From Halorussus salinisoli (GTDB lineage: Archaea; Halobacteriota; Halobacteria; Halobacteriales; Haladaptataceae), in assembly GCA_005239435.1 (NCBI GenBank), contig SZNP01000010.1, positions 1 to 64,000 of the forward strand: a stretch of 64,000 nucleotides of DNA, in the 5' to 3' direction. Position numbers and translations under genes: made by a program. Below, in pieces: positions 52,571-60,911 of the stretch; the stretch's first letter is position 1, and every line of letters starts with the position of its first letter. The notes beneath the pieces are model-generated. The model did no database searches. It was not told the DNA's origin and saw only the letters and a program-made list of their open reading frames with translations.

Positions 52571-53203
52571 TCACTTCGGCCGAGCGACCACGCCGAGGTG
52601 GTCGTCGTGGTACGGTTCGAGGCGCTCGGTCGCCAGCACCTCGTAGCTCTCTCGGAGGTCGTCGAGGGCGTCCTCGAACACGTCCTCGGGGTCGCGGGTC
52701 ACGTCCTCGCTCCGGGCCTTGATGGCCGCGAGCAGGCGGCCGTCGTCTCGGAGGAATCGGCGGTTCTCGACCGCCACGCGTGCCTGACCACGGGTGGCCA
52801 CGTCCTGCACGATGGCGTCCACGTCGGCCTCCACGACGTGGGCGTAGGACGCGGGCTTGCGGGCGTCTTTCAGCAGGGGAACGAGGTTCCGGCGGCCCTC
52901 GGCGACTCCCACGAGGTCCCGGACGGGCCGGGGTGCGAACTCGACGGCGTAGGTCGGCCCGACGAAGTCGGCGACGTGGCTGGCGGTCGTGCCGCTGGCC
53001 GCGCCGAGGTAGAGGACGGTCTCGCCGCCGTCGAGACCCACGTCCAGTCCGGACTCGACCATCGCGGCGAGTTTCGACCGCCCGGCGTCCCAGAGTCGCC
53101 ACCCCTCGTCGGTGGGTTCGCCGTAGACCGGTTCGCCGCGGGTCGCCAGTCGGCGCTGGCCGTCGAAGGTGCGTCGTTCGACGCCCTCGGGGAGGTCGGT
53201 CAC
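52571..53203 (-). CDS. flpA: Fibrillarin-like rRNA/tRNA 2'-O-methyltransferase
   Basis: 210 residues. SAM-binding VLYLGAASGTTASHVADFVG (about 64-83) and the archaeal fibrillarin features YAVEFAPRPVRDLV and KARSEDVT are present. Works in box C/D snoRNP-like particles with NOP5 and L7Ae to methylate RNA. Its start overlaps the NOP5 stop by four bases, so the two are translationally coupled, matching the usual archaeal operon. Confidence 0.93.
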   Translation of the reverse strand: MTDLPEGVERRTFDGQRRLATRGEPVYGEPTDEGWRLWDAGRSKLAAMVESGLDVGLDGGETVLYLGAASGTTASHVADFVGPTYAVEFAPRPVRDLVGVAEGRRNLVPLLKDARKPASYAHVVEADVDAIVQDVATRGQARVAVENRRFLRDDGRLLAAIKARSEDVTRDPEDVFEDALDDLRESYEVLATERLEPYHDDHLGVVARPK

Positions 53204-54087
53204 GCTTCACCTCCCGCCTGCTCGTCTCCAGCATCGTCCCGTCCCCGAATCTGGTCCATCCGGCGCTCCAACTCCTCGTCCAACTCCTGCTTGCGCTCCC
53301 CGGAGTAGTAATCGACGCGCGCGGCGATGGCCAACTTCCCGGCGAGCGTCCGGGCGGCCGACCCGCGCTTCTCGGGCCGGGTGCCGCGGACGTACTCGTG
53401 AGTGAAGATGACGCCGTGCTTGGGCGAGGGAGCGTGGCCCCTGAGGTGGGCGAACAGCGAGTCCTCCGCGCCGAGGACCTGTACGGTCCCGGAGGGCTTC
53501 TTGGCGAGCGGTTCGAGACCTCCGGCGAGCGAGACGAGGCGCGCCGCGAGAACCGGCCCGGCCAGCGCTGAGAGATTCGGCGCGACTTCGGGCGTCTCGC
53601 GTTCGAGAAACGCCCGGAGCGCGTCGCTCTCGTCGGCGAGGTCGGCGGACCGGCGCGCCAGCGAAATCAGTCGCTCGTCCACGGGCGACTCCGGGTCTCG
53701 GTCCGCCAATTCGCGGGCGTACTCTACTCCGGTTCCCGCGTCGGGATACCGGCTTCCGGCCCACTCGGCGACGCGCTCGGCGAGTTCGTTGGCCTCGGCC
53801 GCGGCGTCGTCCATCGCTCGGACCGCGTGGACGAGTTGCTGGTCGTCGGCGCGCTCGCGCTCGGCCGCGCCCTCGCGGGCCGCCCGCACGGCCGCGTCGT
53901 GGAGTCTCGCGTAGTAGTCGTTCTCGTCGTCGGCGAACCCCGCTTCGACCGCTCGCCCGGGCCAGTCGTCGGGCGCGTCGGCCCGTCCGTCCCGAATGGC
54001 GGCCGCGCCCGCCTCGACGTCGTCGGGAGCGACGCCCTCGAACCACCCGGCGCGCTCGGCGTCGGTGTGGGTTCCGTCGTCGGTCAT
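53200..54087 (-). CDS. nop5: NOP5/NOP56-family box C/D RNP scaffold protein
   Basis: 295 residues. The Nop domain signature GHAPSPKHGVIFTHEYVRGT (about 220-240) binds guide RNA, and the helical part before it (about 110-190) is the coiled-coil that dimerises. It tethers fibrillarin to the guide RNA. The N-terminal domain is divergent and acidic. Directly upstream of flpA with a 4-bp overlap. Confidence 0.92.
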   Translation of the reverse strand: MTDDGTHTDAERAGWFEGVAPDDVEAGAAAIRDGRADAPDDWPGRAVEAGFADDENDYYARLHDAAVRAAREGAAERERADDQQLVHAVRAMDDAAAEANELAERVAEWAGSRYPDAGTGVEYARELADRDPESPVDERLISLARRSADLADESDALRAFLERETPEVAPNLSALAGPVLAARLVSLAGGLEPLAKKPSGTVQVLGAEDSLFAHLRGHAPSPKHGVIFTHEYVRGTRPEKRGSAARTLAGKLAIAARVDYYSGERKQELDEELERRMDQIRGRDDAGDEQAGGEA

Positions 54088-54250
54088 GCCCGAGGGTTGC
54101 GCGCCTTCGCGTTTAAACCTACGTTACTCGGGTCGCGGTCGGTTGGCGAATCACCTGCACAGCAGGCCGACCAACTACCGTCGTCTGAGTGGACTGAAAG
54201 GGGTCGCGGAAGAAGTATCCTTAAGCCGTTCCCCGCCACAAATCGCCCGT

Positions 54251-54637
54251 ATGGACGTAGAGAGCTTCTTCGAGGAGATGCCGTTCGCCGACCTGCTCGG
54301 GGTCGAAGTGACCGAAGTCGAGGACGGCCACGCCGAAGGCCGACTGGAGATGCGCGAGGAACTGTCGTGGAACGCCGACCACATGATGGCTCACGGCGGC
54401 GTCACGTTCACGCTCGCGGACACCGTGGGCGGCGCGGCGCTGGTCTCGCTGGTGGACCAGCCGGTCCCGACCATCGACATGCGCATCGACTACCTCGAAG
54501 CCGGGACCGGCGACCTGCGGGCAGAGGCCGACGTGGTGCGCTGTGGAAGCGACGTGGGCGTGGTGGACGTGGAAGTCTACGCCGTGGACGACGACGCGCA
54601 GGTCGCCGACGCGCGCGGTGTGTACAAGACCGGATAG
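54251..54637 (+). CDS. PaaI-family hotdog thioesterase
   Basis: 128 residues. Hotdog fold pattern: FADLLGVEVTEVEDGHAEGR, LSWNADHMMAHGGVTFTLAD (about 41-60, with the active-site H-G-G-x-x-x-x-x-x-D) and TIDMRIDYLEAGTGDL. Hydrolyses aryl- or acyl-CoA thioesters. ATG 54251 is chosen; it lies about 30 bp after ATCCTTAAGCC, TATA-like. A second PaaI-like gene is at 63586. Probably relieves CoA sequestration in phenylacetate breakdown, inferred from the nearby paa genes. Confidence 0.85.
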   Translation: MDVESFFEEMPFADLLGVEVTEVEDGHAEGRLEMREELSWNADHMMAHGGVTFTLADTVGGAALVSLVDQPVPTIDMRIDYLEAGTGDLRAEADVVRCGSDVGVVDVEVYAVDDDAQVADARGVYKTG

Positions 54638-54712
54638 TTCCGACGCGCGTTCAGATAGCTCTTCATTTCTTTCCACATTCATCCCAGTTCTCAAGCATAG
54701 ATATACAATTCT

Positions 54713-54904
54713 TCAAGCACGGTTTCTGTTCGCCACGGTCCCGCGCCGGAACGCGTTCAACGTCAACAGCAGCGCCGCACCGCCGCCGATGACGATGCCG
54801 AGACTTCCGCCGTTTTGTGCGACGAGGACGCCCAGCAGAAAGGCGACGAGTTCGAGCGTGCGATGGATGTGCGTCAGCGTCTGCGCGATCTCGGGGTCGG
54901 CCAT
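54713..54904 (-). CDS. Small two-helix membrane protein
   Basis: 63 residues with two hydrophobic helices (LELVAFLLGVLVAQ and LGIVIGGGAALLLTLNAF) separated by a short glycine turn. Preceded by an AT-rich CTTTACA-free gap but with TAAGTTAGCAGAAAATTACG about 10-30 bp upstream. No function recognised. It lies between the thioesterase and the HTH-10 regulator. Confidence 0.6.
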   Translation of the reverse strand: MADPEIAQTLTHIHRTLELVAFLLGVLVAQNGGSLGIVIGGGAALLLTLNAFRRGTVANRNRA

Positions 54905-54986
54905 CGTTCGTAATTTTCTGCTAACTTACAAATTCGATGCGGTTCGGCGCGGCCGCCGTCGGTCTCGGTCGCTCCCGGCCAGCAGT

Positions 54987-55628
54987 TCACGCGAACACCT
55001 GCGCGAACAGGGTCGCCTGCCCGCGGTGCAGGCGCTCCAGGAACGCCGACTTGCTGATTCCGAGTTCGTCGGCCACCTCCTCGGCGGTGGTCCGGCGGGG
55101 TACCTCGAAGTAGCCCATTTCCAGCGCAGTCCGGAGCGCGACCTCTTGGGCGGGCGTCACGTCCCACCGCTGGGCGACCGCCTCGTCGTCTTCCTCGCCG
55201 AGGGGGAAGACGCGCTCCAGCGATACTCCGACCGTCTCGGCGGCCGCGGCGAGGACGCCCTGAAGCACGTCGTGACCCACGACCGCGCCGGTGTAGCGTT
55301 CGGTTCCCTCTCGGTACTGGAGGGTCTCGGCCATGAATCCCGCGTCGGTCAGCTCGTGGACGGCGCAGGGGTGCTTCGAGAGGCATCGGAAGTTGGTCTT
55401 GCTGTCGGTCCGAGAGGCGTGGAGGTAGCGAATCCGGTCGTCGGCGTCGAGGACAGCGGCGAGGTCGTCGGCCCCGTCGTCCGTCGAGAATCGAAGGAGT
55501 GCGTAGTCGTCGTGGCGGAGTTGCGGCGGCCGGGAGTCGATGGTGGTTCCCGTTGCGCGGGAGGCGTCCGCGAGCGGGCAGTCGTCGCCCGTGACGCTGA
55601 ACTCGACTACGAGGCACTCGTCTATCAT
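54987..55628 (-). CDS. HTH-10 (bacterio-opsin activator type) regulator
   Basis: 213 residues. The C-terminal domain EVALRTALEMGYFEVPRRTT AEEVADELGISKSAF is the HTH-10 signature seen in haloarchaeal Bat-like regulators. N-terminal region (about 1-140) likely senses a ligand; it includes CLVVEFSVTGDDCPLADAS with two cysteines. Divergent from the paaABCD operon, so control of phenylacetate genes is plausible. A 15-bp perfect hairpin sits between them. Confidence 0.85.
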   Translation of the reverse strand: MIDECLVVEFSVTGDDCPLADASRATGTTIDSRPPQLRHDDYALLRFSTDDGADDLAAVLDADDRIRYLHASRTDSKTNFRCLSKHPCAVHELTDAGFMAETLQYREGTERYTGAVVGHDVLQGVLAAAAETVGVSLERVFPLGEEDDEAVAQRWDVTPAQEVALRTALEMGYFEVPRRTTAEEVADELGISKSAFLERLHRGQATLFAQVFA

Positions 55629-55707
55629 GGATCGGTTCTCCCTTTCGAGTCGGCTTTTGGGTGGAAGCCGTGAGAGCCTCCGCGCGCTCGCGGTCGCTGA
55701 CGCGGAA

Positions 55708-55741
55708 TATCCAGCGCGCGCAGTTCTGCGCGCGCTGGATA
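55708..55741. repeat. Perfect 15-bp hairpin between regulator and paaA
   Basis: TATCCAGCGCGCGCA, loop GTTC, TGCGCGCGCTGGATA. It lies in the 239-bp gap between the HTH-10 gene and the paa operon. It could be an RNA structure or a regulator site; the GC-rich core resembles other intergenic motifs in this genome (11797, 15840). Confidence 0.7.
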
Positions 55742-55867
55742 GTCGGCCGAGCGTCGGTTGGCGGATTTCGGCCCGTCGTTCATGCTGGAAACTCGCCGGG
55801 CGCAGTATTTAAACCCCGCTCATGGACGGGTTAATCGGTTTAGTGGTCGGCGACTAGTTACCAGTAT

Positions 55868-56809
55868 ATGGACATCGAACAGGTAAAACAGCGCGCCGGA
55901 CCGCGTGAGTTCAGTCCGAAAGACGACCTTCCGGAGAAGTACCGGAAGGCGGCGACTCGGATGATTCAGTTCCACGCGAACAGCGAGATAATGGGGGCGT
56001 ACCTCGAACGACCCTTCATCCGCGAGGCCCCCAGCCTCGACCGAAAGCTGGCGTTCTCGGCGAAGGTGCAGGACGAAATCGGCCACGGCCAGTTGCTCTA
56101 CCGGGCGGCCGAGTCGCTCGGCATCAAGACCCGCGACGAGATGCTCGACGAACTGGCGAACGGCGAGGGCAAGTTCCTCAACTGCTTCCACTACCCGATG
56201 GAGTCGTGGGTCGAGACGCCCATGATCGCGTTCTTCGTGGACGGGGCGGCGATGCGCCGACAGGCCACCCTCAAGCAGTCGAGTTGGGAACCCTACGCCC
56301 ACGCGATGGACAAGGTGTGCTTCGAGGAGGGCTTCCACGTCAAGCACGGCGAGGCCATCCTATACGAACTCATGACCGGTTCGAAGAAGGAACAGGAGCT
56401 GACCCAAGAGGCCTTCGAGGAGTGGTGGCCCCGCATCATCCAGTTCTTCGGCCCGACCAACGACAAGTCCACCCACCACGACTTCTCGGCCGACGTGGGA
56501 CTGAAGACGATGACCAACGACGAACTCCGGAACGCCTTCCTCAACGCCTACGTCCCGAAAGCGAAGAAGTACGGGCTGGAGATTCCCGACGAACCCCGCA
56601 TCCGGGAGAACAGTGACGGCACCTACGAAGTCGTGGAAGACGACCTCGACTGGGACGAGTTCTTCACCATCGCCAAGAACGACTCGCCGGGCAGCCACGA
56701 GCAAATCGGCAAGCGGCGTCGTACCCAGGAGGCCGTCGAGTGGGTGCGAAACAGCATGGACGACTGGGAAGCTAAAAGCGCGGGGCAGACCCCGCAGGCG
56801 GCCGACTAA
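55868..56809 (+). CDS. paaA: Phenylacetyl-CoA epoxidase subunit PaaA
   Basis: 313 residues, normal size for the catalytic di-iron subunit that forms the ring 1,2-epoxide of phenylacetyl-CoA. Metal-ligand regions: QDEIGHGQLLYRAAE (about 68-82) and CFEEGFHVKHGEAI (about 152-165), with matching glutamates and histidines. Starts the operon; paaB follows after 2 bp. A promoter-like TTAGTGGTCGGCGACTAG region precedes it. Works with PaaC, PaaB, a reductase and PaaD. Confidence 0.94.
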   Translation: MDIEQVKQRAGPREFSPKDDLPEKYRKAATRMIQFHANSEIMGAYLERPFIREAPSLDRKLAFSAKVQDEIGHGQLLYRAAESLGIKTRDEMLDELANGEGKFLNCFHYPMESWVETPMIAFFVDGAAMRRQATLKQSSWEPYAHAMDKVCFEEGFHVKHGEAILYELMTGSKKEQELTQEAFEEWWPRIIQFFGPTNDKSTHHDFSADVGLKTMTNDELRNAFLNAYVPKAKKYGLEIPDEPRIRENSDGTYEVVEDDLDWDEFFTIAKNDSPGSHEQIGKRRRTQEAVEWVRNSMDDWEAKSAGQTPQAAD

Positions 56810-56811
56810 CC

Positions 56812-57132
56812 ATGATTTGGGAAGTGTTCCGACAGGAGCAGGCGGGCGAGTATCACACTCACTGCGGAAACGTCCACGCACCAGACCGCGAGATGGCGCT
56901 GCTGTTCGCCGAGATCCAGCACGGGCGGCGCAAACCGACGAACAGCCTCTGGGTCGCCCCCCAGAAGGAAATCGGCGAAGTGGACACCGAGGACGCGAAG
57001 TTCGGCGGCACGACCGACAAGTCCTACCGGTGGGCACAGTCGTACAGTTTCGAGGCCGCGGCCGAGGAGGTCGCCGAGTCCGAGAGCGAACAGGTCCAGG
57101 CCGAGGCCGAGCGCCAGCGAGGTGACGACTGA
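56812..57132 (+). CDS. paaB: Phenylacetyl-CoA epoxidase subunit PaaB
   Basis: 106 residues; MIWEVFRQEQAGEYHTHCGN and NSLWVAPQKEIGEV match PaaB, a small structural subunit of the epoxidase. The stop overlaps the paaC start (TGATG). It has the acidic, Glu-rich tail expected for a halophile. Confidence 0.93.
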   Translation: MIWEVFRQEQAGEYHTHCGNVHAPDREMALLFAEIQHGRRKPTNSLWVAPQKEIGEVDTEDAKFGGTTDKSYRWAQSYSFEAAAEEVAESESEQVQAEAERQRGDD

Positions 57133-57971
57133 TGACGACCGCCGAGCAACTGCCCGGCCCCGACGACCTCTCCGAGCAAGAGCGCGAGGCCGTAGAGACC
57201 CTACTCTTTCGACTCGCCGACGACGAGTTCGTCCTCGCCGAGCGATACACCGAGTGGCAGGTCCGCGCGCCGACGCTCGAATCCGACCTCGCGCTGGCCA
57301 ACATCGCCCAGGACGAACTGGGCCACGCCCGCCTCTGGTACGACCTGCTTCAGGACTTCGGGCCGGACGAACCCGACCTCGTCTGGGAGCGACCCGCCGA
57401 CGAGTGGCACCACAGCACCCTGACCGAACGCCCCTTCGATGAGGGCGACTGGGCCGACCCCATCCTGCGGTCGTACCTCTACGACGTGGCCGAGGAGATT
57501 CGCCTCGAAGCGCTCGTGGACTCGTCGTACGCCCGGATCCGCGACCGCGTCGGCAAGATTCAGGGCGAGGAGGACTACCACCGCGAACACGCCGAGAACT
57601 GGATCGAACGACTCACCGAAGACGACCAGAGCCGCGAGCGCGTCCAAAGCGCGCTCGACCGACTGTTCCCCTACGCTCTCACACTGTTCGCGCCCGCCGA
57701 CGAGGAAGTCGAGGCGCGAATCGACGACCTGGGCCTGCGCACGGAGTCGCTGGCCGACATGCGAGAGGAGTGGCTGGACACCGTGGTTCCGTACCTCGAA
57801 GACCTCGGTCTCGACGTCGACGAGGACGCCGACCTCCCCGACGACGTCGGCCGCGACGAGTCCCACACCGACGACTGGGACGACCTCTGGGACGAGTTCA
57901 CCCGGACCTACCGCGAACTCGACCGCACCGAGGCGACTCGCATCATGAAAGACCCCGACGAGGTGGAGTGA
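57132..57971 (+). CDS. paaC: Phenylacetyl-CoA epoxidase subunit PaaC
   Basis: 279 residues. It has the inactive-ferritin-like fold of the structural partner of PaaA: AQDELGHARLWYDLL (about 57-71) and GEEDYHREHAENW (about 143-155). It stabilises PaaA and positions substrate. Four overlapping/adjacent paa genes imply one transcript; a 9-bp gap to paaD follows. Confidence 0.93.
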   Translation: MTTAEQLPGPDDLSEQEREAVETLLFRLADDEFVLAERYTEWQVRAPTLESDLALANIAQDELGHARLWYDLLQDFGPDEPDLVWERPADEWHHSTLTERPFDEGDWADPILRSYLYDVAEEIRLEALVDSSYARIRDRVGKIQGEEDYHREHAENWIERLTEDDQSRERVQSALDRLFPYALTLFAPADEEVEARIDDLGLRTESLADMREEWLDTVVPYLEDLGLDVDEDADLPDDVGRDESHTDDWDDLWDEFTRTYRELDRTEATRIMKDPDEVE

Positions 57972-57980
57972 GTCACCCCT

Positions 57981-58508
57981 ATGTCGAGTGACCTGCCCTA
58001 CGACCCCGAGATTCCGGACCTCCGGGAGAGAGACCCCGAGGAGCTGTCGCCAGACGAGATTCCGGGAACCGGCGGCGTCCCCGGTCTCGGCGACGACTGC
58101 GGGGACCCCGCGCTCTGCGCGTACACCGAGTACGTCGAGGGCGAGGAGGTCGAGGACATGCCCGCGACCGGCGAGGACGCGGAGGGCATCGAAGCCGACG
58201 TGTGGGACGCCCTCTACGACATCGAGGACCCCGAGATGCCGGTCTCCATCGTGGACCTCGGACTCATCTACGGTGTCGAACTGACCGAGCGTGTGGACGA
58301 GGGCGTCCACGCAGAGGTACTGATGACCCTGACCTACTCGGGGTGCCCGGCGCGGGACATGCTGACCGACGAAGTGAAGCGCGCCGTCGCGGGCGTCGAG
58401 GACGTCGAGTCGGTGGACCTGCGACTCGTCTGGAGTCCCGAGTGGTCCATCGAGATGGTGACCGAACAGGGCAGAGAAGACCTCAGCGAGTTCGGACTGA
58501 GCGTCTGA
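57981..58508 (+). CDS. paaD: Phenylacetyl-CoA epoxidase subunit PaaD (DUF59 part)
   Basis: 175 residues. DUF59/MIP18 domain with EDPEMPVSIVDLGLIYGVEL and TLTYSGCPARDMLTDEV. It probably helps assemble Fe-S or di-iron sites. Bacterial PaaD also has a C-terminal four-cysteine zinc ribbon; here the coding region stops before it, and that ribbon is encoded separately at 58511-58678. The N-terminal extension (about 1-70) has an unusual pair of cysteines (DDCGDPALCAY). Confidence 0.88.
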   Translation: MSSDLPYDPEIPDLRERDPEELSPDEIPGTGGVPGLGDDCGDPALCAYTEYVEGEEVEDMPATGEDAEGIEADVWDALYDIEDPEMPVSIVDLGLIYGVELTERVDEGVHAEVLMTLTYSGCPARDMLTDEVKRAVAGVEDVESVDLRLVWSPEWSIEMVTEQGREDLSEFGLSV

Positions 58509-58510
58509 CC

Positions 58511-58678
58511 ATGCGACGACCAGACCCCAGCGTCGAGACTTCGGGCGACGACACCGGGGCCGAGTGCCCCTACTGCGGTTCGACCGACACCGAGCGAGAG
58601 CATCCGAAGGGACCGTCGCTCTGCCGGTCGATGCACTACTGTAACGACTGCGAACAGCCGTTCGAGAAGTTCGAGTAG
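58511..58678 (+). CDS. Separate zinc-ribbon component of PaaD
   Basis: 55 residues, only two bases after paaD and in a different frame. Sequence ECPYCGSTDTEREHPKGPSL followed by CRSMHYCNDCEQPFEKFE is the CxxC...C...CxxC ribbon that ends bacterial PaaD. It is likely a partner of the DUF59 protein. Short, so easily missed; supported by the conserved pattern and operon position. Confidence 0.8.
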   Translation: MRRPDPSVETSGDDTGAECPYCGSTDTEREHPKGPSLCRSMHYCNDCEQPFEKFE

Positions 58679-58975
58679 CCGATATGTCACATGGTTTTTA
58701 GCCTCTCGCAGGCGACACGACGTCCGTCGAAGGGTGTCGAAAATGGGGGCTAGGAACTCGATGGCACCGGAACCGCGTTGGATGGCAGGAACGCGGGTGT
58801 CGGATGACAGGCGGGTGTCGGGCGGCTCGGTCGTGGACCAGAGTCGCGGCGCAACCGGACGCAACCGCAGTTTACTCATTTGGTAGTATCCGTTTAGTAG
58901 TTATGGCCGTAGATCGAGAAATTATCGGTAATCGGGGCCGTCATCTGCTTGCTCGAATCACCCCCAGTTTGGCGT

Positions 58976-59204
58976 ATGTCAGAGAGCCGTCCTTCACGAG
59001 AGGAACTACGGCGGGGCATGACCGGCGAAATCGAGCGGTCGAACGCCGAAAACGCTCCAGGTGCCGAGCCACTCCGGGGAGAAATCCGAGCCACTCCGGG
59101 GAGAAATCCGAGCCATCGTGGACGAGGGGGACAGTCCGCAAGGCGTGAAAGGCGAACTCCAGTCGGGCGTGACGGGACACGTCCGGCGAGTCGTCGCCGA
59201 CTAA
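58976..59204 (+). pseudogene. Small protein gene broken by a 22-bp tandem duplication
   Basis: ATG 58976 starts MSESRPSREELRRGMTGEIE then RSNAENAPGAEPLRGEIRA. A 22-bp segment is exactly duplicated (59066-59087 and 59088-59109). Because 22 is not a multiple of three, the frame shifts. With one copy removed, translation continues AIVDEGDSPQGVKGELQSGV then TGHVRRVVAD and stops at 59204, a coherent 68-residue protein. Duplicate-driven inactivation or phase switching both fit. No family identified. Confidence 0.65.
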
Positions 59205-59212
59205 TCGCCGGG

Positions 59213-59602
59213 CTACCGTTCTCGACGTTCGAGTTCGAGCAGTCGCCGCTTGAGCGCGACTCCGTCGCCCGCCGAGTAACCGCCCAGCGAGTCGGTCCCG
59301 ACGACGCGATGGCAGGGCACGACCACCGGAACCGGGTTCTTCCCGCAGGCCTGTCCCACCGCGACCGCCGCGGTGTCCAGCGCCTCGGCGAGGTCGCCGT
59401 AGGTCCGGGTCTCGCCGTACGGAATCGCCTGCATCTCGGCCATCACGTCACCCGCGAAGCCATCGGGCGGGTGGACCGAGAGGTCGAAGGTCCGGCGCTG
59501 GCCCGCGGCGTACTCGGCGATCTGTTCACGGAGGTCGGACTCCGAGGCCGTGACGTAAGTGGCGTCGAGTCCGACGGTTCGACCGAAGAGTTCGACGTTC
59601 AT
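59213..59602 (-). CDS. ogt: Methylated-DNA--protein-cysteine methyltransferase
   Basis: 129 residues. Active-site VVVPCHRVVGTDSLGGYSAG (about 90-109) with acceptor Cys in PCHR, and the DNA-binding IPYGETRTYGDLAEAL helix before it. It repairs O6-alkylguanine by suicide transfer. Shorter than some bacterial Ogt because the N-terminal domain is reduced. Convergent with the broken gene upstream. Confidence 0.92.
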   Translation of the reverse strand: MNVELFGRTVGLDATYVTASESDLREQIAEYAAGQRRTFDLSVHPPDGFAGDVMAEMQAIPYGETRTYGDLAEALDTAAVAVGQACGKNPVPVVVPCHRVVGTDSLGGYSAGDGVALKRRLLELERRER

Positions 59603-59684
59603 CGGTCGGACGAGGGGTGGCGAGGTCTTCGGAGTTTCGGTCGGAGTGAGGTATCCTTATCGTGGTGGCGCAGGAGGGTGGAAC

Positions 59685-60449
59685 ATGGACATCTCCGACG
59701 ACGAAGGTATCCGAACCGTCACGTTCGACCGCCCCGAGGTCATGAACGCGTTCACGCCCGAAATCGCCGAGGAGTTGGCCGAGGCCTTCGCCGAGGCCGA
59801 CCCCGACGACCACGACGCAATCGTCTTGACGGGCGAAGGACCGGCCTTCAGCGCGGGTGGGGACGTTCAGTCGATGGCCGAGCGCGAGGAGTCGCCCGAC
59901 GAGGCCTACGAGCGCGTCACCGAGACCTTCGGCCGGCTCGTGGAGGAGGCCCTCTCGGCCAACGTCCCTATCGTCGCCAAGGTCCACGGCGACGCCGTGG
60001 GCGCGGGGTTGGCGGTCACTGCGGTCAGCGACTTCGCGTACGCCGCCGAGTCCGCGACCTTCAGTTGCGCGTTCGTTCGCGTGGGACTTATTCCCGACAC
60101 GGGCGGTAGCTTCCTCCTGCCCCGCATCGTGGGGCTTCGGACCGCCAAGCGACTCGCCTTCACCGGGGAGTTCTTCGGGGCCGACGAGGCCGCCGAGATG
60201 GGACTGGTCAACGAAGTCGTCCCCGAGGACGAACTCGACGCCGCGGTCGATGACCTGCTCGACACGCTCCGGAAGCGCCCGACGAAGACCATCGGTCTCG
60301 CCAAGCGCGCCATCCACGAGAACATGGGCAGAGGCTGGCAGGAGGCGCTGGACTACGAGAACGTCGTCCAGTCGCAAGCCTACGCCACGTCCGAGCACGA
60401 GGAGGGCGTCGCTGCGTTCCTCGAAGGCCGAGACCCCGAGTTCGAGTGA
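59685..60449 (+). CDS. Enoyl-CoA hydratase/isomerase family protein
   Basis: 254 residues. Crotonase fold: AIVLTGEGPAFSAGGDVQSM (about 46-65, oxyanion hole), AKVHGDAVGAGLAVTAVSDF and IPDTGGSFLLPRIVGLRTAK (about 137-156). In this context it probably acts on a phenylacetate-pathway intermediate (PaaG/PaaF role), though a general fatty acid role cannot be excluded. ATG 59685 is preceded by GGAGGGTGG, a ribosome-binding-like sequence; a longer start is unsupported. Confidence 0.87.
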   Translation: MDISDDEGIRTVTFDRPEVMNAFTPEIAEELAEAFAEADPDDHDAIVLTGEGPAFSAGGDVQSMAEREESPDEAYERVTETFGRLVEEALSANVPIVAKVHGDAVGAGLAVTAVSDFAYAAESATFSCAFVRVGLIPDTGGSFLLPRIVGLRTAKRLAFTGEFFGADEAAEMGLVNEVVPEDELDAAVDDLLDTLRKRPTKTIGLAKRAIHENMGRGWQEALDYENVVQSQAYATSEHEEGVAAFLEGRDPEFE

Positions 60450-60499
60450 CCGCGGCGGGAGGTCGAACACTCAAGGTGCCGGGCGGACTACCGACCGAC

Positions 60500-60871
60500 G
60501 TGTCCGACCCAAACGACGATTGGGACCCGACCGGCGGCGACCCGACCGACGACGACTTCGACGCACCGACTATCACCTGCCAGCGGTGCGACCAGCACTG
60601 GGACCTCTCGAAGGAGTTCGACGAACTGGGCGTCGGCAACCACGCTATCGAACAGTTCGCACTCGACCACAAGCGCCACACCGGCCACTTCCCGGACGAC
60701 GTTCGGACCTGGCGAGCGGCGTGTCGAAACTGCCCGGAGACGGCCGAGCGACTCGCCAGCGACGCCGCGACACGCTGGGCCGAGACCCACGCGCGACACA
60801 CCCGTCACGAGGTCGAGATTCGCCACGCGAGAAGCGACGAGACGACCGTCGTCACCGACGAGAGCGAGTAG
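60500..60871 (+). CDS. Predicted zinc-binding hypothetical protein
   Basis: 123 residues from GTG 60500; a GTG at 60446 overlapping the previous stop is an alternative. Two CxxC pairs (ITCQRCDQHW and AACRNCPETA) enclose a helical histidine-rich region (HAIEQFALDHKRHTGHF), consistent with one metal site. Conserved style but no family recognised. It may be co-transcribed with the enoyl-CoA hydratase. Confidence 0.65.
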   Translation: MSDPNDDWDPTGGDPTDDDFDAPTITCQRCDQHWDLSKEFDELGVGNHAIEQFALDHKRHTGHFPDDVRTWRAACRNCPETAERLASDAATRWAETHARHTRHEVEIRHARSDETTVVTDESE

Positions 60872-60911
60872 AGAACGGTTCGACCACCGGGTTCGGCACC
60901 TCCGTGCCGAA

